NCBI RefSeq assembly: GCF_940670765.1
Contig: NZ_CALNVW010000036.1
Span: forward strand, 1 to 64,000
Direction: 5' to 3'
Origin: Streptomyces sp. A 4/2
GTDB lineage: Bacteria; Actinomycetota; Actinomycetes; Streptomycetales; Streptomycetaceae
Length of the DNA stretch: 64,000 bases
This document shows positions 7,083 through 16,249 of this stretch, one piece after another. Under the pieces are notes generated by a model. The model had not been told where the DNA came from. It saw nothing but the letters and a program-made list of their open reading frames with translations, and did not search any database. Position numbers and translations under genes: made by a program. Within the stretch, counting starts at the first letter, position 1, and each line of letters opens with the position of its first letter.

Positions 7083-7943
7083 TCAGTAGACGAAGAGGCT
7101 CTTGCGCGCCAGCTGTTCGGCCTCCATCGCCGCAATTGCGTCACGGCAGGCATTGGTGAACTTCCAGAAGTCCGCGTTGGTGGTGGCCGCACGGTTGCTC
7201 GCACCGGAGTAGTTGCCGAAGAGACTCTGACGGAGTTCGGTGGTGATCTCCAGCTGGCCGCCGCCTTCGCCCGTCAGCGTGCGGTTGCAGATGTTCTCCG
7301 GCAGGTTGCCGTTGATGTCCTCCGGGTCACTGTCGAGTACCTGGAAGCCCGCGCCGCGAAGCTTCGCGGACAGCAGCTGGCGGAGACGGGTGTTGATGCC
7401 GCCGACCACGACCGCCTTCGGCTGACCCGTGGGCGCGCCGGCCTGAGTCGCGGTGCAGCCGTGCAGGCTGAGGACATTGGCGCTGCCCGCGGCCATGGAC
7501 CGTGCGACCGGGTCGTCGCAGTGTGACGCGGTGACGTGCAGCTCGCCGTTGTTGGAAGAGCGCAGGCCTTCGAGCATCCAGTAGTCGTGCACCGGGGCGC
7601 CCGCGGTGACGGGGGCGAGGGTGTCGGGCCGGTAGCCCGCTATGCCCAGGCAGAGCTCGGAAGTGCCCATCTCGATTCCACCGCCGTGGATGGCCAGCAC
7701 GCTGGTCAGACGGGGAAGCGGCGTGGTGGTCTTGTCGTTGTCGAAGGCCTCGTGCCGCTTGAACCGGCGGGCGAAGTCCTGGCCCTCGACCGCCTTCGTG
7801 TACAGGTCCGAGTTCGAGGCGTAGAGGTCACCGCCGGCGGCGGCAGCCGGAGTCGCGGCGAGGCCGGTCAGGAGCGGGCCACCTGCGGCTGAGGCCACGA
7901 GGGAGGCGAGGACGGTTCTGCGACTGGTGTGGGACGGGGACAT
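7083..7943 (-). CDS. Secreted poly-gamma-glutamate hydrolase family protein
   Basis: The start at 7943 is preceded by GAAGGAAC. The first 30-35 residues form a Tat-type signal (SHTSRRTVLASLVASAAGG ending ATPAAAA). The mature part has the family's zinc-binding HGGGIE segment (VLAIHGGGIEMGTSE), then ASHCDDP and LSLHGC. This family (phage PghP and relatives) cleaves gamma-glutamyl bonds in poly-gamma-glutamate. Total length is 286 residues, normal for the family. It lies in a decayed stretch between a nuclease remnant and a plasmid-stabilization remnant, with no obvious operon partner. An earlier in-frame start (8036) would bury the signal peptide, so it is rejected. Confidence 0.85.
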   Translation of the reverse strand: MSPSHTSRRTVLASLVASAAGGPLLTGLAATPAAAAGGDLYASNSDLYTKAVEGQDFARRFKRHEAFDNDKTTTPLPRLTSVLAIHGGGIEMGTSELCLGIAGYRPDTLAPVTAGAPVHDYWMLEGLRSSNNGELHVTASHCDDPVARSMAAGSANVLSLHGCTATQAGAPTGQPKAVVVGGINTRLRQLLSAKLRGAGFQVLDSDPEDINGNLPENICNRTLTGEGGGQLEITTELRQSLFGNYSGASNRAATTNADFWKFTNACRDAIAAMEAEQLARKSLFVY

Positions 7944-8379
7944 CGTTGTTCCTTCAGCGCTGTGCGGGTCGATCCGCGGATGCGTGCGACGCCGGGTTAC
8001 CCGGCACGGAAGCAGGAAGGACGGCGCATGCCACACGATGGCGCGACTGAAAAGTCGGATCCCCCTTCCGATGGCCGGAATTGTATCGGCTGATTCGAGG
8101 AGGCGGAATGCGGGAGAAGGGCTGTACCCCCCACCGGTCAGGTGCGCCGGACCCGGCGTTCGCCGGACAAGTCGCGTGGGTACGGCTTGCGTTCGCTCCC
8201 GCAGTCACCTCGGCAACCCCGAGCGAAAACACGGGGATCGGCAGAACAGCCCCGTGCTCACCGGCTTTGAGGGAGTGATCCGAGTCGTGCAGGCGGGCAC
8301 CGTACGTTGACCACCCGTCCTGCGCGAGGGCGGATCTTGGGTTCTGGCCGCCGCCGGCGCGGTCTCGGTCGGCCCACCG

Positions 8380-8546
8380 GTGTCGCGCCGGAACCGGAGC
8401 GCCGGGCAGAGGAGATCGCCTCGCGCACCGTCAACAAGGAGCGGGCGCGATCCGGGGAGGTCAACTCTTCCAGCCGTGTCTCCACCACTGACCCGAAGTC
8501 CGCCTCCCGGCGTGGTGGCGAGCGTTCGCACAGCCTCGGCCGCTGA
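8380..8546 (+). pseudogene. Remnant of a small basic 'plasmid stabilization'-type protein
   Basis: Within an open frame, the segment RAEEIASRTVNKERARSGEV followed by SSRVST and ASRRGGERSH matches the core I remember of small basic actinobacterial proteins often annotated as plasmid-stabilization or Rho-N-domain proteins (AKEIAARTVNKERARSGE... RRGG.RSH). The usual N-terminal part (KRERQYEHIK-type) and C-terminal Rho-N domain are absent, and the frame stops at 8546. It is probably a truncated gene copy. The flanking bases, 7944-8379 and 8547-8700, show no other gene. Confidence 0.45.
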
Positions 8547-8711
8547 GGCCCGGCGACATCCTGACATCTCGCTCCTGCCGCGAGCAGCCAGGATTTCTCC
8601 CGTAGAAGCGAGGTGAATCGGCCTTTCTTTGCCGCACATGTGGTTCGTTCGCCGCCGGGCGGGCATGACGTGAGGGCAGTCACCGAATGGACTCTCCGCA
8701 GGGGGAACCGG

Positions 8712-9197
8712 ATGAGTGGAATCGGCACGCCGTCCCGCACCGCGTCCATACCGGCGGCCTGTCTTCGGCTGGACGGGGAGTTGGCCCGGCCGGCCTCGTT
8801 GACCGTGGCGGATCTGCGGGCGCGCTGGGGGCAGCGCCATGCGGAAGTGGTCTTCGACTGCGCGAAGAACGGGCCGCAGCGTCACACCTTCGACGGGCCG
8901 CTGCTGCGTGAGGTCGTCGCCGATGCGCGGCCGGCCTTCGATGCGGCGCGGCGCAAGGACCGCTCGCGGTTCCTGCTGGCCGTCACGGGCGGGGACGGTC
9001 ACCGTACGGTGCTGTCCTGGGCGGAGATCGACGCGGACTTCGCCGACTCGCCCATCCTGCTGGCCACCGCCATGGACGGGCGGGACCTCGACCTGACGGG
9101 CAGTCAACTGGTGGTGCCGTCCGACCGGTGCGGGGCCCGCTACATCAGTGCGATCACCCGCGTCTGGGTCGGTGCCTGCGCCTTCCCGGCGCCGTAG
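8712..9197 (+). CDS. Stand-alone oxidoreductase molybdopterin-binding (sulfite-oxidase-type) domain protein
   Basis: ATG 8712 is preceded by AGGGGGAACC. The 161-residue protein corresponds to the SUOX molybdopterin fold without a heme or dimerisation domain. Recognisable segments are LRLDGELARPASLTVADLRA, then FDCAKNGPQRHTFDGPLLREVV, LLAVTGGDGHRTVLSWAEID and SQLVVPSDRCGARYISAITRVWVG. Full sulfite oxidases are more than twice as long. No signal peptide or Tat motif is seen, so it is likely cytoplasmic. Its position beside molbindin, HTH-TOBE and molybdate-transport genes suggests a molybdenum-linked role, perhaps cofactor binding; a reaction cannot be assigned. Confidence 0.75.
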   Translation: MSGIGTPSRTASIPAACLRLDGELARPASLTVADLRARWGQRHAEVVFDCAKNGPQRHTFDGPLLREVVADARPAFDAARRKDRSRFLLAVTGGDGHRTVLSWAEIDADFADSPILLATAMDGRDLDLTGSQLVVPSDRCGARYISAITRVWVGACAFPAP

Positions 9198-9221
9198 GGG
9201 GCGTGGGGCGCCGGGGTGCCG

Positions 9222-9434
9222 TTACCGGTCGGTGGCGAGGGAGACTTCGGTGGACTTGATCAGGGCGCGCACCGATGAGCCCTCGGTGATGCCCAGTTCC
9301 CGCACCGCCTCCAGGGTGATCGCGGCGGTGATCTCCTGACCGCCGTCGAGGCGGACCTTGACGGACGCCATGACCCCTCCCTCGGTGACGCCGGTAACGG
9401 TGCCGGGCAGCTGATTTCGGATGCTCAAGCTCAT
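9222..9434 (-). CDS. Molbindin (Mop/TOBE domain protein)
   Basis: The 70-residue protein is a single Mop domain: MSLSIRNQLPGTVTGVTEGG, then VMASVKVRLDGGQEITAAIT, then EAVRELGITEGSSVRALIKSTEVSLAT. These are the two beta halves plus the conserved IKSTEV-type end that binds molybdate or tungstate oxyanions, usually at oligomer interfaces. The chosen start is ATG 9434 with GAGG about eight bases upstream; an in-frame upstream ATG (9449) lacks a better site. It converges with the molybdopterin-domain gene and is divergent from the HTH-TOBE regulator, so the 9435-9615 gap probably holds both promoters. Confidence 0.85.
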   Translation of the reverse strand: MSLSIRNQLPGTVTGVTEGGVMASVKVRLDGGQEITAAITLEAVRELGITEGSSVRALIKSTEVSLATDR

Positions 9435-9615
9435 GGGGGATCGCCTCACGTGCGGAGTGGGATGTCTGGTTTCAGATGCTACGTCCGCGTTCTGGTTGGT
9501 GCGCTCCCGGATGCGCGACAGGTTTTAGGGGCTTCCTCCAAGCAGGGTGGCAGGTGCCATATAGCTTCGCCCTATGAATTGCAAATGCGAGCTGACTGGG
9601 GCTACCTTGCCGCAT

Positions 9616-10011
9616 ATGCAGTCCTACACAATCGGTCAGGCGGCACGTCTGCTCGGAGTCAGTCCCGACACCGCGCGCCGCTGGGCGGATGCCGGCAAGG
9701 TCGCGACCCACCGCGACGAAGTCGGTCGCCGTCTCATCGACGGACGCGATCTGGCCGCCTTCTCCATCGAGGTCGCACAGAACGCCTCCAGTGAGGACGG
9801 AGCGTCCTACACCTCGGCGCGCAACGCTTTCCCGGGCATCGTCACCGCCGTCAAACTCGGCGACGTGGCAGCCCAGGTCGAGATCCAGGCGGGTCCGCAC
9901 CGGCTGGTCTCCCTGCTCACCCGGGAGGCCGTCGAGGAGCTCGGGCTGGAGGTCGGCATGCAGGCCACCGCCCGCGTGAAGTCGACCAGCGTGCACATCG
10001 ACCGCACCTGA
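9616..10011 (+). CDS. HTH-molbindin fusion regulator (ModE-like role)
   Basis: Residues 1-50 are a MerR/excisionase-type winged helix-turn-helix ([20 protein letters not shown], followed by [19 protein letters not shown]). Residues about 68-131 are a Mop domain ([20 protein letters not shown] through [20 protein letters not shown]). A DNA-binding domain joined to an oxyanion sensor suggests a molybdate-responsive repressor of the adjacent modA-modBC genes, the role ModE has in proteobacteria with a different HTH. ATG 9616 is preferred over 9574 because homology begins there, although the ribosome site is poor and a leaderless transcript is possible. Confidence 0.82.
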   Translation: MQSYTIGQAARLLGVSPDTARRWADAGKVATHRDEVGRRLIDGRDLAAFSIEVAQNASSEDGASYTSARNAFPGIVTAVKLGDVAAQVEIQAGPHRLVSLLTREAVEELGLEVGMQATARVKSTSVHIDRT

Positions 10012-10023
10012 GTCCGGCCGCAC

Positions 10024-10127
10024 CGCATCTCCGCCCGCATCGCATCTCCGCCCGCACCGCATCGGATCTCCGACCGCATCGCATCTCCGCCCGCATCGCA
10101 TCTCCGCCCGCACCGCATCCGAGTCCG
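10024..10127. repeat. 17-bp tandem minisatellite
   Basis: About six copies, some imperfect, of the unit CGCATCTCCGCCCGCAT lie between the HTH-TOBE stop and modA. The stretch 10012-10334 contains no gene. Confidence 0.8.
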
Positions 10128-10334
10128 ACCGCGCCGTTCTCGCTCCCGGCACTCCGATCGGCGCCACCAGTACCACTGTTCGGACCGTCAGGACTGTCCG
10201 CCGCTGCCCGTGGAGCGGCGTCGGCCTCCCCGAGCCCGCGAACGGGCCCGAGCGGGGGAGGTCTTGTCCCGCGTGGCTCGTCCCCATTCGTTCGGGCGGC
10301 ACAAGTCGCCTGTTCCCCAAGGAGTCCCACTCTT

Positions 10335-11141
10335 ATGTCTCCCACCTTCACCCGTCGCCGTACCGCCGCCGCGATAGTGACTGCCGCTCTGGTCCTGCCG
10401 CTTGCGGCTGCCTGCGGCAGCAACGACGACAGCAAGAAGGACAGCGGCTCCGCGTCCACCGCCGGTGGAACGAAGAAGACCGACCTGACCGTCCTCGCGG
10501 CCTCCTCGCTCACCGATGTGTTCGCCACCGCGGGCAAGGCGTACGAGAAGGAACACCCGGGTACGAAGGTCCACTTCTCCTTCGCGGGATCGCAGGAACT
10601 CGCCGCTCAGGTGAAGCAGGGCGCCCCGGCCGACGCGCTCGTCACGGCGGACACCAAGACCATGGACGGCCTGAAGTCCGACGCCGGTACGCCCACCGTG
10701 ATCGCCAAGAACCGTCTGGTCATCGCCACCGGCAAGGGCAACCCGGACAAGATCGCCAACCTCAAGGACCTCTCCGACACCAAGCTGAAGGTCGTCCTCG
10801 CCGCCCCCGAGGTGCCGGTGGGCCGGTACAGCAAGCAGATCCTGGACGCCCAGAAGATCACGGTGAAGCCGGTCTCGCAGGAGGTGAACGTCCGGGCCGT
10901 CCTGAGCAAGGTCGAGCTCGGTGAGGCGGACGCCGGTCTCGTCTACAAGACGGACGCCGCCACCGCGACCGACAAGGTCGACACCGTCGACATCCCGGAC
11001 GCGCAGAACGCCGTCGCCTCCTACCCGGCAGCGGCCTTGAAGACGTCGAAGCACTCGGCGGCAGCCGCCGAGTTCGTCGCCTGGCTCTCGTCTCCCGAGG
11101 CCCAGAAGATCCTTCAGGGCGCGGGCTTCCAGAAGCCGTAG
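10335..11141 (+). CDS. modA: Molybdate ABC transporter substrate-binding lipoprotein ModA
   Basis: The 268-residue protein begins with a lipoprotein signal ([22 protein letters not shown]; lipobox LAAAC). Typical ModA motifs follow: [13 protein letters not shown] at the N-lobe, [42 protein letters not shown] and [13 protein letters not shown]. It binds extracellular molybdate or tungstate and delivers it to the permease. The gene is followed 243 bases later by the fused permease-ATPase gene. The gap contains GC-rich repeats but no clear terminator, so co-transcription is likely. Confidence 0.93.
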   Translation: MSPTFTRRRTAAAIVTAALVLPLAAACGSNDDSKKDSGSASTAGGTKKTDLTVLAASSLTDVFATAGKAYEKEHPGTKVHFSFAGSQELAAQVKQGAPADALVTADTKTMDGLKSDAGTPTVIAKNRLVIATGKGNPDKIANLKDLSDTKLKVVLAAPEVPVGRYSKQILDAQKITVKPVSQEVNVRAVLSKVELGEADAGLVYKTDAATATDKVDTVDIPDAQNAVASYPAAALKTSKHSAAAAEFVAWLSSPEAQKILQGAGFQKP

Positions 11142-11269
11142 CGAAGCCGGCCGTACGGCGAGTCGTAGTACGGCTCTGCCCACACGGCTCACCGCTCACC
11201 GCGTCGCGGGCTCACCGCGTCGCGGGCCGGGCCTCCGCCAGAGGCCCGGCCCGAGCCGCCTGCCGCAGG

Positions 11270-11375
11270 GGTCCCGGTCACCGGAACCGGGCAGGGGACC
11301 GGGCACAGGTCCGGGTCACCGGAACCGGCTACCGGCCCGGACACCGGAACCGGGCACAGAATCACCGATCACAGG
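11270..11375. repeat. GC-rich degenerate repeat between modA and modBC
   Basis: Short units such as CCGGAACCGGGCA and GTCACCGGAACCGG recur several times (11275-11360). There is no open frame with coding character here. Confidence 0.6.
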
Positions 11376-11384
11376 GAACCGCCG

Positions 11385-13343
11385 ATGAGACGTCTCCGCA
11401 CCCGCACACCCGGCACCGGCACCCCCCTGACCCTGGTCCTGCCCGCGCTGCTGGCGATCGCGTTCCTGCTGATGCCGCTGATCGGCATCCTGGCCCGGAC
11501 CAGTTGGAGCGACCTCGGTACCCATCTGACCAGCCCGGGAGTCACCCAGGCGCTGCGGCTGTCGCTGCTGGTCTCCTTCTGGGCGCTGGGACTCTCGCTG
11601 CTGTTCGGGGTGCCGCTGGCCTGGCTGCTCGCACGGGTCGAGTTCCCGGGCAAGACGCTCGTACGCTCCCTCGTCCTGCTGCCGATGGTGCTGCCGCCCA
11701 CCGTCGGGGGGGTGGCGCTCCTGCTCGGTTTCGGCCGCCGCGGGCTGCTCGGCCCGTGGCTGGAGGGCACCTTCGGGATCACGCTGCCGTTCCACACCTC
11801 GGGGGCGGTGGTCGCCGCGACGTTCGTCGCCATGCCGTTCCTGGTCATCAGCCTGGAGGGCACACTCGCCGGTCTGCGCCCCCGCTACGAGGAGACCGCA
11901 GCCTCGCTCGGCGCCTCGCCGGTACGGGTGTTCTTCACCGTGACCCTGCCCATGGTGGCCCCGGGGCTGGCCGCCGGTGCCGCGCTGACCTGGGCGCGGG
12001 CGCTCGGTGAGTTCGGCGCGACCATCACCTTCGCCGGGAACCTCCCCGGCTCCACGCAGACGCTGCCCCTCCAGGTCTATCTGCTGCTCCAGGACTCCCC
12101 GGAGGCGGCGACCTCCGTATCGCTGCTGCTGCTCGTCATCGCGATGGCCGTGCTGATCGGGCTGCGCGGGCGCTGGACCGGCGGGGCCGCGGGGCGCCCC
12201 CGGCGCGCCGAACGCCCGGTGGACGACGACGCCACGCAGCCACCGGCCGGCTTCGCGGCAGCCGGAAACCTCCGGCCCGCCGCCCCCGAACCGACCGCCC
12301 CGCAGGAACGCTGGCCCCTGCACGCCGATGTCACCGGCTTCAACGAGCTGACCCTGGACGCGGATCCCGGCACCACCATCGCGGTCGTCGGCCCCAACGG
12401 GGCGGGCAAGACCACGCTGTTGCGCGCCCTCCTCGGACTGACGCCGCGCGCCCGTGCCGTACTGCGCCTCGGCGACACCGACGTCACCTCGCTGCCCCCG
12501 CACCGCCGCGGGGTCGCCTGGGTACCCCAGGACGGCGCGCTCTTCCCGCATCTCAGCGCGCTGACCAACACCGCGTACGGGCTGCGGGCCCGCCGGGTGC
12601 CGCGCGCCGAGGCCCGCCGGGAGGCGCAACAGTGGCTGGAGCGGCTGGGTGTCGGTCAGCTGGCCGCCCGCAAACCCTCCCAGCTCTCCGGTGGACAGGC
12701 CCAACGGGTCGCCCTTGCCAGGGCGTTGGCGGCGCGGCCCCGTCTGCTGCTGCTCGACGAACCGCTCGCCGCGCTCGACCAGACCACCCGCGCCCAGGTA
12801 CGGCACACCCTCCGCGCGCACCTCGGCAGTTTCGGCGGGGTGTGCCTGATCGTCACGCACGATCCGGTCGAGGCCGTCTCGCTGGCCGATCGGGTGCTCG
12901 TACTCGACGAAGGCCGCACCCTGCAGGACGCGTCGCCCGCCGAAGTGACCCGGCACCCCCGCTCACCGTGGGTGGCCCGGATGCTGGGCAGCAACGCCTG
13001 GGCCGGAACGGCCGCCGACGGCGGTCTCGCGCTGGCCGACGGCGGCCGGCTCGTCGTCGCCGAGGGGCTGGCCGACGGAGCACGGGCGCTGGCGATCATC
13101 ACTCCCGAGGCCGTGTCCGTACACCGCGACAAGCCCGCGGGCAGCCCGCGCAACGTCTGGCCCGGTACCGTCCGGGAGATCACCTCGGCGGGCAGCAGAC
13201 TGCGCGTCCTCGTCACGTCCGACCTGGCCCCCGACCTGATAGCCGAGATCACCCCGCAGGCCGCCGTCGAACTCGGCCTGGCGGACGGCGTATCCGTATG
13301 GACCAGCGTCAAGGCCACCGAGGTCACGCTCGTCGGGCTCTGA
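11385..13343 (+). CDS. modBC: Single-chain molybdate ABC transporter: ModB permease fused to ModC ATPase and TOBE domain
   Basis: The 652-residue protein joins parts that are usually separate. Residues 1-262 are a ModB-type permease with five to six membrane helices and the EAA loop (EETAASLGASPVRVFFTVTLP, about 170-190). A Pro/Ala-rich linker (263-300) leads to an ABC ATPase with Walker A GPNGAGKTT (about 336), signature LSGGQAQRVALARAL (about 434) and Walker B LLLLDEP (about 455). Residues about 582-652 form a TOBE/Mop sensor ending SVKATEVTLVGL. The protein imports molybdate delivered by ModA. Coding density is continuous across the junction, so this is a true fusion and not two genes misread. 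Confidence 0.93.
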   Translation: MRRLRTRTPGTGTPLTLVLPALLAIAFLLMPLIGILARTSWSDLGTHLTSPGVTQALRLSLLVSFWALGLSLLFGVPLAWLLARVEFPGKTLVRSLVLLPMVLPPTVGGVALLLGFGRRGLLGPWLEGTFGITLPFHTSGAVVAATFVAMPFLVISLEGTLAGLRPRYEETAASLGASPVRVFFTVTLPMVAPGLAAGAALTWARALGEFGATITFAGNLPGSTQTLPLQVYLLLQDSPEAATSVSLLLLVIAMAVLIGLRGRWTGGAAGRPRRAERPVDDDATQPPAGFAAAGNLRPAAPEPTAPQERWPLHADVTGFNELTLDADPGTTIAVVGPNGAGKTTLLRALLGLTPRARAVLRLGDTDVTSLPPHRRGVAWVPQDGALFPHLSALTNTAYGLRARRVPRAEARREAQQWLERLGVGQLAARKPSQLSGGQAQRVALARALAARPRLLLLDEPLAALDQTTRAQVRHTLRAHLGSFGGVCLIVTHDPVEAVSLADRVLVLDEGRTLQDASPAEVTRHPRSPWVARMLGSNAWAGTAADGGLALADGGRLVVAEGLADGARALAIITPEAVSVHRDKPAGSPRNVWPGTVREITSAGSRLRVLVTSDLAPDLIAEITPQAAVELGLADGVSVWTSVKATEVTLVGL

Positions 13344-13349
13344 GTATCC

Positions 13350-13384
13350 GGGGGCAGGCCCGGCTACCTCCTGGGCCTGCCCCC
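13350..13384 (+). terminator. Terminator of the molybdate transport genes
   Basis: GGGGGCAGGCCC at 13350-13361 pairs perfectly with 13373-13384 across an 11-base loop, seven bases after the modBC stop. Two copies of a 25-bp unit (GGCTACCCGAAACGGG plus CAGGCCC) follow to about 13435. Confidence 0.8.
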
Positions 13385-13473
13385 GGCTACCCGAAACGGG
13401 ACAGGCCCCGGCTACCCGAAACGGGGCAGGCCCGCCCTGGCTAGGTGTAAGGGGAAGCCGGTTAGCATCCCGT

Positions 13474-14742
13474 GTGACCCCGATACGCCCGCCCAAGGAG
13501 CTGCCGATACGGCGGCGCATATTCGCCGACCTCACGCCGCTGCGCACCTCGCCGGATTTCCGGCGGCTCTGGTTCGGCAACACCATCTCCTGGGTCGGCC
13601 AGGGCATGACCGCCCTCGCGATCTCCCTCCAGGTCTACGACCTCACCCGCTCCAGCTTCTCCGTCGGCCTCGTCGGGCTGTTCTCACTGGTGCCGCTGGT
13701 CGCCTTCGGCCTGTACGGCGGGGCCGTCGCCGACACCCTCGACCGGCGCAAGCTCGGGCTCTACAGCGCCCTCGGCTCGGCGGTCCTCTCGGTCGGGCTC
13801 TCGGCGGCCGCGTTCGCCGGATTCGACCATGTCTGGTTCCTGTACGGCATCGTGGCGCTCCAGTCCGTCTGCGCGGCCCTCAACGCCCCGGCCAGATCGG
13901 CCATGATTCCCCGGCTGCTGCCCGCCGAACAGCTGCCCGCGGCCAACGCGCTCTCCTCCATGACGAGCACCTTCGGCATGCTGATCGGGCCGATGCTCGG
14001 CGGTCTCATCGTCGGGTTCCAGGGCTACCAGGCGGCCTACCTGGTCGACGCCCTCTCCTTCGTGGCGGCCCTGTACGCGATGTGGCGGCTGCCCTCGATG
14101 CTTCCCGAACGGGCCGCCGGGGCCAAGAAACGGGCGTCGGTCCTGGACGGTCTGCGCTTCCTGGCGACCCGGCCCAACCTCCGGATGACGTTCTTCTCCG
14201 ACTTCTGCGCCATGATCCTGGCCCAACCGCGGGCCCTGTTCCCCGCGGTGGCCGTGCTCTGGTACGGAGGCGACGCCCGGACGACCGGACTCCTGGTGGC
14301 GGCCCCCGCGCTGGGCGCCCTGCTCGGCGGGGTCTTCTCCGGCTGGCTGGGCGGCGTCCGCAGGCACGGTCTGGCGATCGTGGTGGCGGTGGCCGGATGG
14401 GGGCTCGCCGTCGCGGTGTTCGGACTGACCAGGAACCTCTGGCTCGGGCTGTTCTTCCTCGCGCTGGCCGGGGCCGCGGACACCGTGTCGATGGTGTTCC
14501 GCAACACGATGATGCAGGTGGCGGCGCCCGACGAGATGCGCGGCAGGCTCCAGGGCGTCTTCATCGTGGTCGTCACGGGCGGCCCGCGGCTCGGCGACTT
14601 CCTGGCCGGCTCGACGGGCGACCTGGCATCCCCGGAGGTCGCCGTGGTCGGCGGCGGCATCGCCTGCGTACTGGCGGTCGCGCTGCTGGGCCTGACCCGT
14701 CGCGGCTTCCTCCGGTACGACGCGCGGTCGCCCGTACCGTAG
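13474..14742 (+). CDS. MFS transporter (EntS-like exporter subfamily)
   Basis: The 422-residue protein has about twelve membrane segments. Its N-terminus (LTPLRTSPDFRRLWFGNTIS) and the loop GGAVADTLDRRKLGLYSA are characteristic of the MFS_3/EntS-like group that exports siderophores, drugs or other metabolites. A second loop motif, NAPARSAMIPRLLPAEQLPAANAL, also fits that group. The substrate is unknown. GTG 13474 is the only sensible start, but the purine-rich GGGGAAG lies about 18 bases upstream, so initiation may be leaderless or weak. It is separated from modBC by a strong terminator and converges on the GAF-kinase-like gene. Confidence 0.85.
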   Translation: MTPIRPPKELPIRRRIFADLTPLRTSPDFRRLWFGNTISWVGQGMTALAISLQVYDLTRSSFSVGLVGLFSLVPLVAFGLYGGAVADTLDRRKLGLYSALGSAVLSVGLSAAAFAGFDHVWFLYGIVALQSVCAALNAPARSAMIPRLLPAEQLPAANALSSMTSTFGMLIGPMLGGLIVGFQGYQAAYLVDALSFVAALYAMWRLPSMLPERAAGAKKRASVLDGLRFLATRPNLRMTFFSDFCAMILAQPRALFPAVAVLWYGGDARTTGLLVAAPALGALLGGVFSGWLGGVRRHGLAIVVAVAGWGLAVAVFGLTRNLWLGLFFLALAGAADTVSMVFRNTMMQVAAPDEMRGRLQGVFIVVVTGGPRLGDFLAGSTGDLASPEVAVVGGGIACVLAVALLGLTRRGFLRYDARSPVP

Positions 14743-14759
14743 CCGGGCCGACCGTTACC

Positions 14760-16187
14760 TCACGACCGGGACTCCCACACCACCGTGTTCCCGTCCCCGT
14801 CCCCGTCCCCGTCCCCGTGGTCCGGCGTCCCGTCGTGCGTGACGCTCAGCCGGACCCGTTCCTCCCGCGCGTCGACCACCACGGCGATGTGCGTGACGTC
14901 CGGCAGCCGGTGCGCGCGGGCCAGCGCCTGCCGCAGTTCCGCCAGCAGTTGCTCGCCCACCTGCTCGGTGATCCGGGTGTCGACCGGGCCGAGGAAATGC
15001 ACCGAGGGCGCGAACCCGAGCAGCGCCCCCGCGCCCTCCGTCTCCCGCAGCACCTTGCCGCGCAGCGTCGACGGAGCGTCGGCGGGCGGCTGCTGAAGGG
15101 CGAAGATCGCGGTCCGTACGTCCTGGATCGTGGAGTCGAGTTCGTCGACCGCCCGGCCGACGAGTTCGCCGAGTTCCGTCCCGGCGGCCCGCCGTTTGGT
15201 GGACTCCAGCATCATCTCGGTCGCGAACAGCCGCTGGACGACCAGGTCGTGGAGGTCGCGGGCGATCCGGTCGCGGTCCTCGTACACCGCGAGCTGCTCC
15301 CGGTTGTGCTGGGCGTCGGCCAGCACCAGCGCGAGTGCCGCCTGCGAGGCGAACTGGAGGGCCAGTGTCCGGTCCGCCGCGTTGTACGGACGGCCGCTGC
15401 GCCGCCGTGGCAGCGCGAGTGTGCCGATCAGCTTCCCGCCGCTCTGCAGCGGCAGCATCATGCTCGGCCCGAAGCGGGCCCGCACATGGGTGGTCATCCG
15501 GGGATCGGTCGACGAGTCCTCGATGAACACCGGGTCCCCGCCCAGCAGTTGGATCAGGACCGGGGAACCTGGCTCGATCGTCGTGCCGATCAGGTCGCCC
15601 GGGTCCTCGAAGGTGGAAGCGGCGACGATCTCCATGCCGCCGCTCTCGGTCGGCAGGAGCACCACTCCCGCCACCGCGTCGGCGAGACCGCGGGCCTGCT
15701 CGGCGACGGTGGTCAGGGCGTCGGTGGCGCTCTCCCCGGTGAGCAGCGCGTTGGTGACGGCCGCGGCCCCCTTGATCCAGCGCTCCCGCTGCCTGGCCGT
15801 CTCGTACAGCCGGGCGTTGCCGATGGCGATGCCCGCCTGCGAGGCCAGCACCCGCAGCAGTGCCCGGTCGTCCTCGTCGAAGGCCCCGTCGCGCTTCTGC
15901 GCCAGATGAAGTGTGCCGAAGACCGCGTCGTGCACCCGGATGGGGACCCGGAGCAGCCCGGGGGTTCCGTCGGGGAGGCCGATCAGCGAGTCGCCGTCCT
16001 CGCCGGTCGCGAACAGGTCGGTGAGGCGGTCGCGTTCGGGGTCGATGATGCCGAGCGCGCCCTGCCGCGCGCCGGTCAGACCGGCCGCCGAGTCCACGAT
16101 GTGCTGGAGGGTGCTGTGCAGTTCGAGGTCGGTTCCGACGCTCAGCACCGCTTCGAGGAGCACCGGCAGCCGTGCGTTCTCGGTCAT
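14760..16187 (-). CDS. GAF-GAF sensor protein with a histidine-kinase-like core lacking a normal ATP site
   Basis: The 475-residue protein has two GAF domains (about 12-130 and 145-290) as in DevS/DosS-type sensors, then a HisKA_3 dimerisation helix with the phospho-acceptor motif DRIARDLHDLVVQRLFA (His313). The C-terminal ATPase is degraded: the N-box position reads RQALARAHRLPDV instead of an EAxxNxxRHA-type motif, and the expected DxGxG box reads HDGTPD before a GDGDGDGDG tail encoded by a CCCCGT repeat. It therefore probably cannot bind ATP normally and may act as a sensor or phosphotransfer partner. It lies 62 bases downstream of mbl on the same strand. Confidence 0.85.
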   Translation of the reverse strand: MTENARLPVLLEAVLSVGTDLELHSTLQHIVDSAAGLTGARQGALGIIDPERDRLTDLFATGEDGDSLIGLPDGTPGLLRVPIRVHDAVFGTLHLAQKRDGAFDEDDRALLRVLASQAGIAIGNARLYETARQRERWIKGAAAVTNALLTGESATDALTTVAEQARGLADAVAGVVLLPTESGGMEIVAASTFEDPGDLIGTTIEPGSPVLIQLLGGDPVFIEDSSTDPRMTTHVRARFGPSMMLPLQSGGKLIGTLALPRRRSGRPYNAADRTLALQFASQAALALVLADAQHNREQLAVYEDRDRIARDLHDLVVQRLFATEMMLESTKRRAAGTELGELVGRAVDELDSTIQDVRTAIFALQQPPADAPSTLRGKVLRETEGAGALLGFAPSVHFLGPVDTRITEQVGEQLLAELRQALARAHRLPDVTHIAVVVDAREERVRLSVTHDGTPDHGDGDGDGDGNTVVWESRS

Positions 16188-16249
16188 CCCGGTCCCCCGG
16201 ACATCTCGGCCCCCGCTCGCCTTCGGTCCGTCCGCCGCGGCCTCGCCGC

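Noticed and set aside
8081-8278. Plus-strand 65-codon frame with CTPHRSGAPDP
   Set aside because: There is no ribosome site, no known family and poor codon bias.
10335-11141. Long minus-strand frames opposite modA and the nearby 17-bp repeats (for example 10188-11192)
   Set aside because: They are antisense shadows; modA has a signal peptide, lipobox and family motifs on the plus strand.
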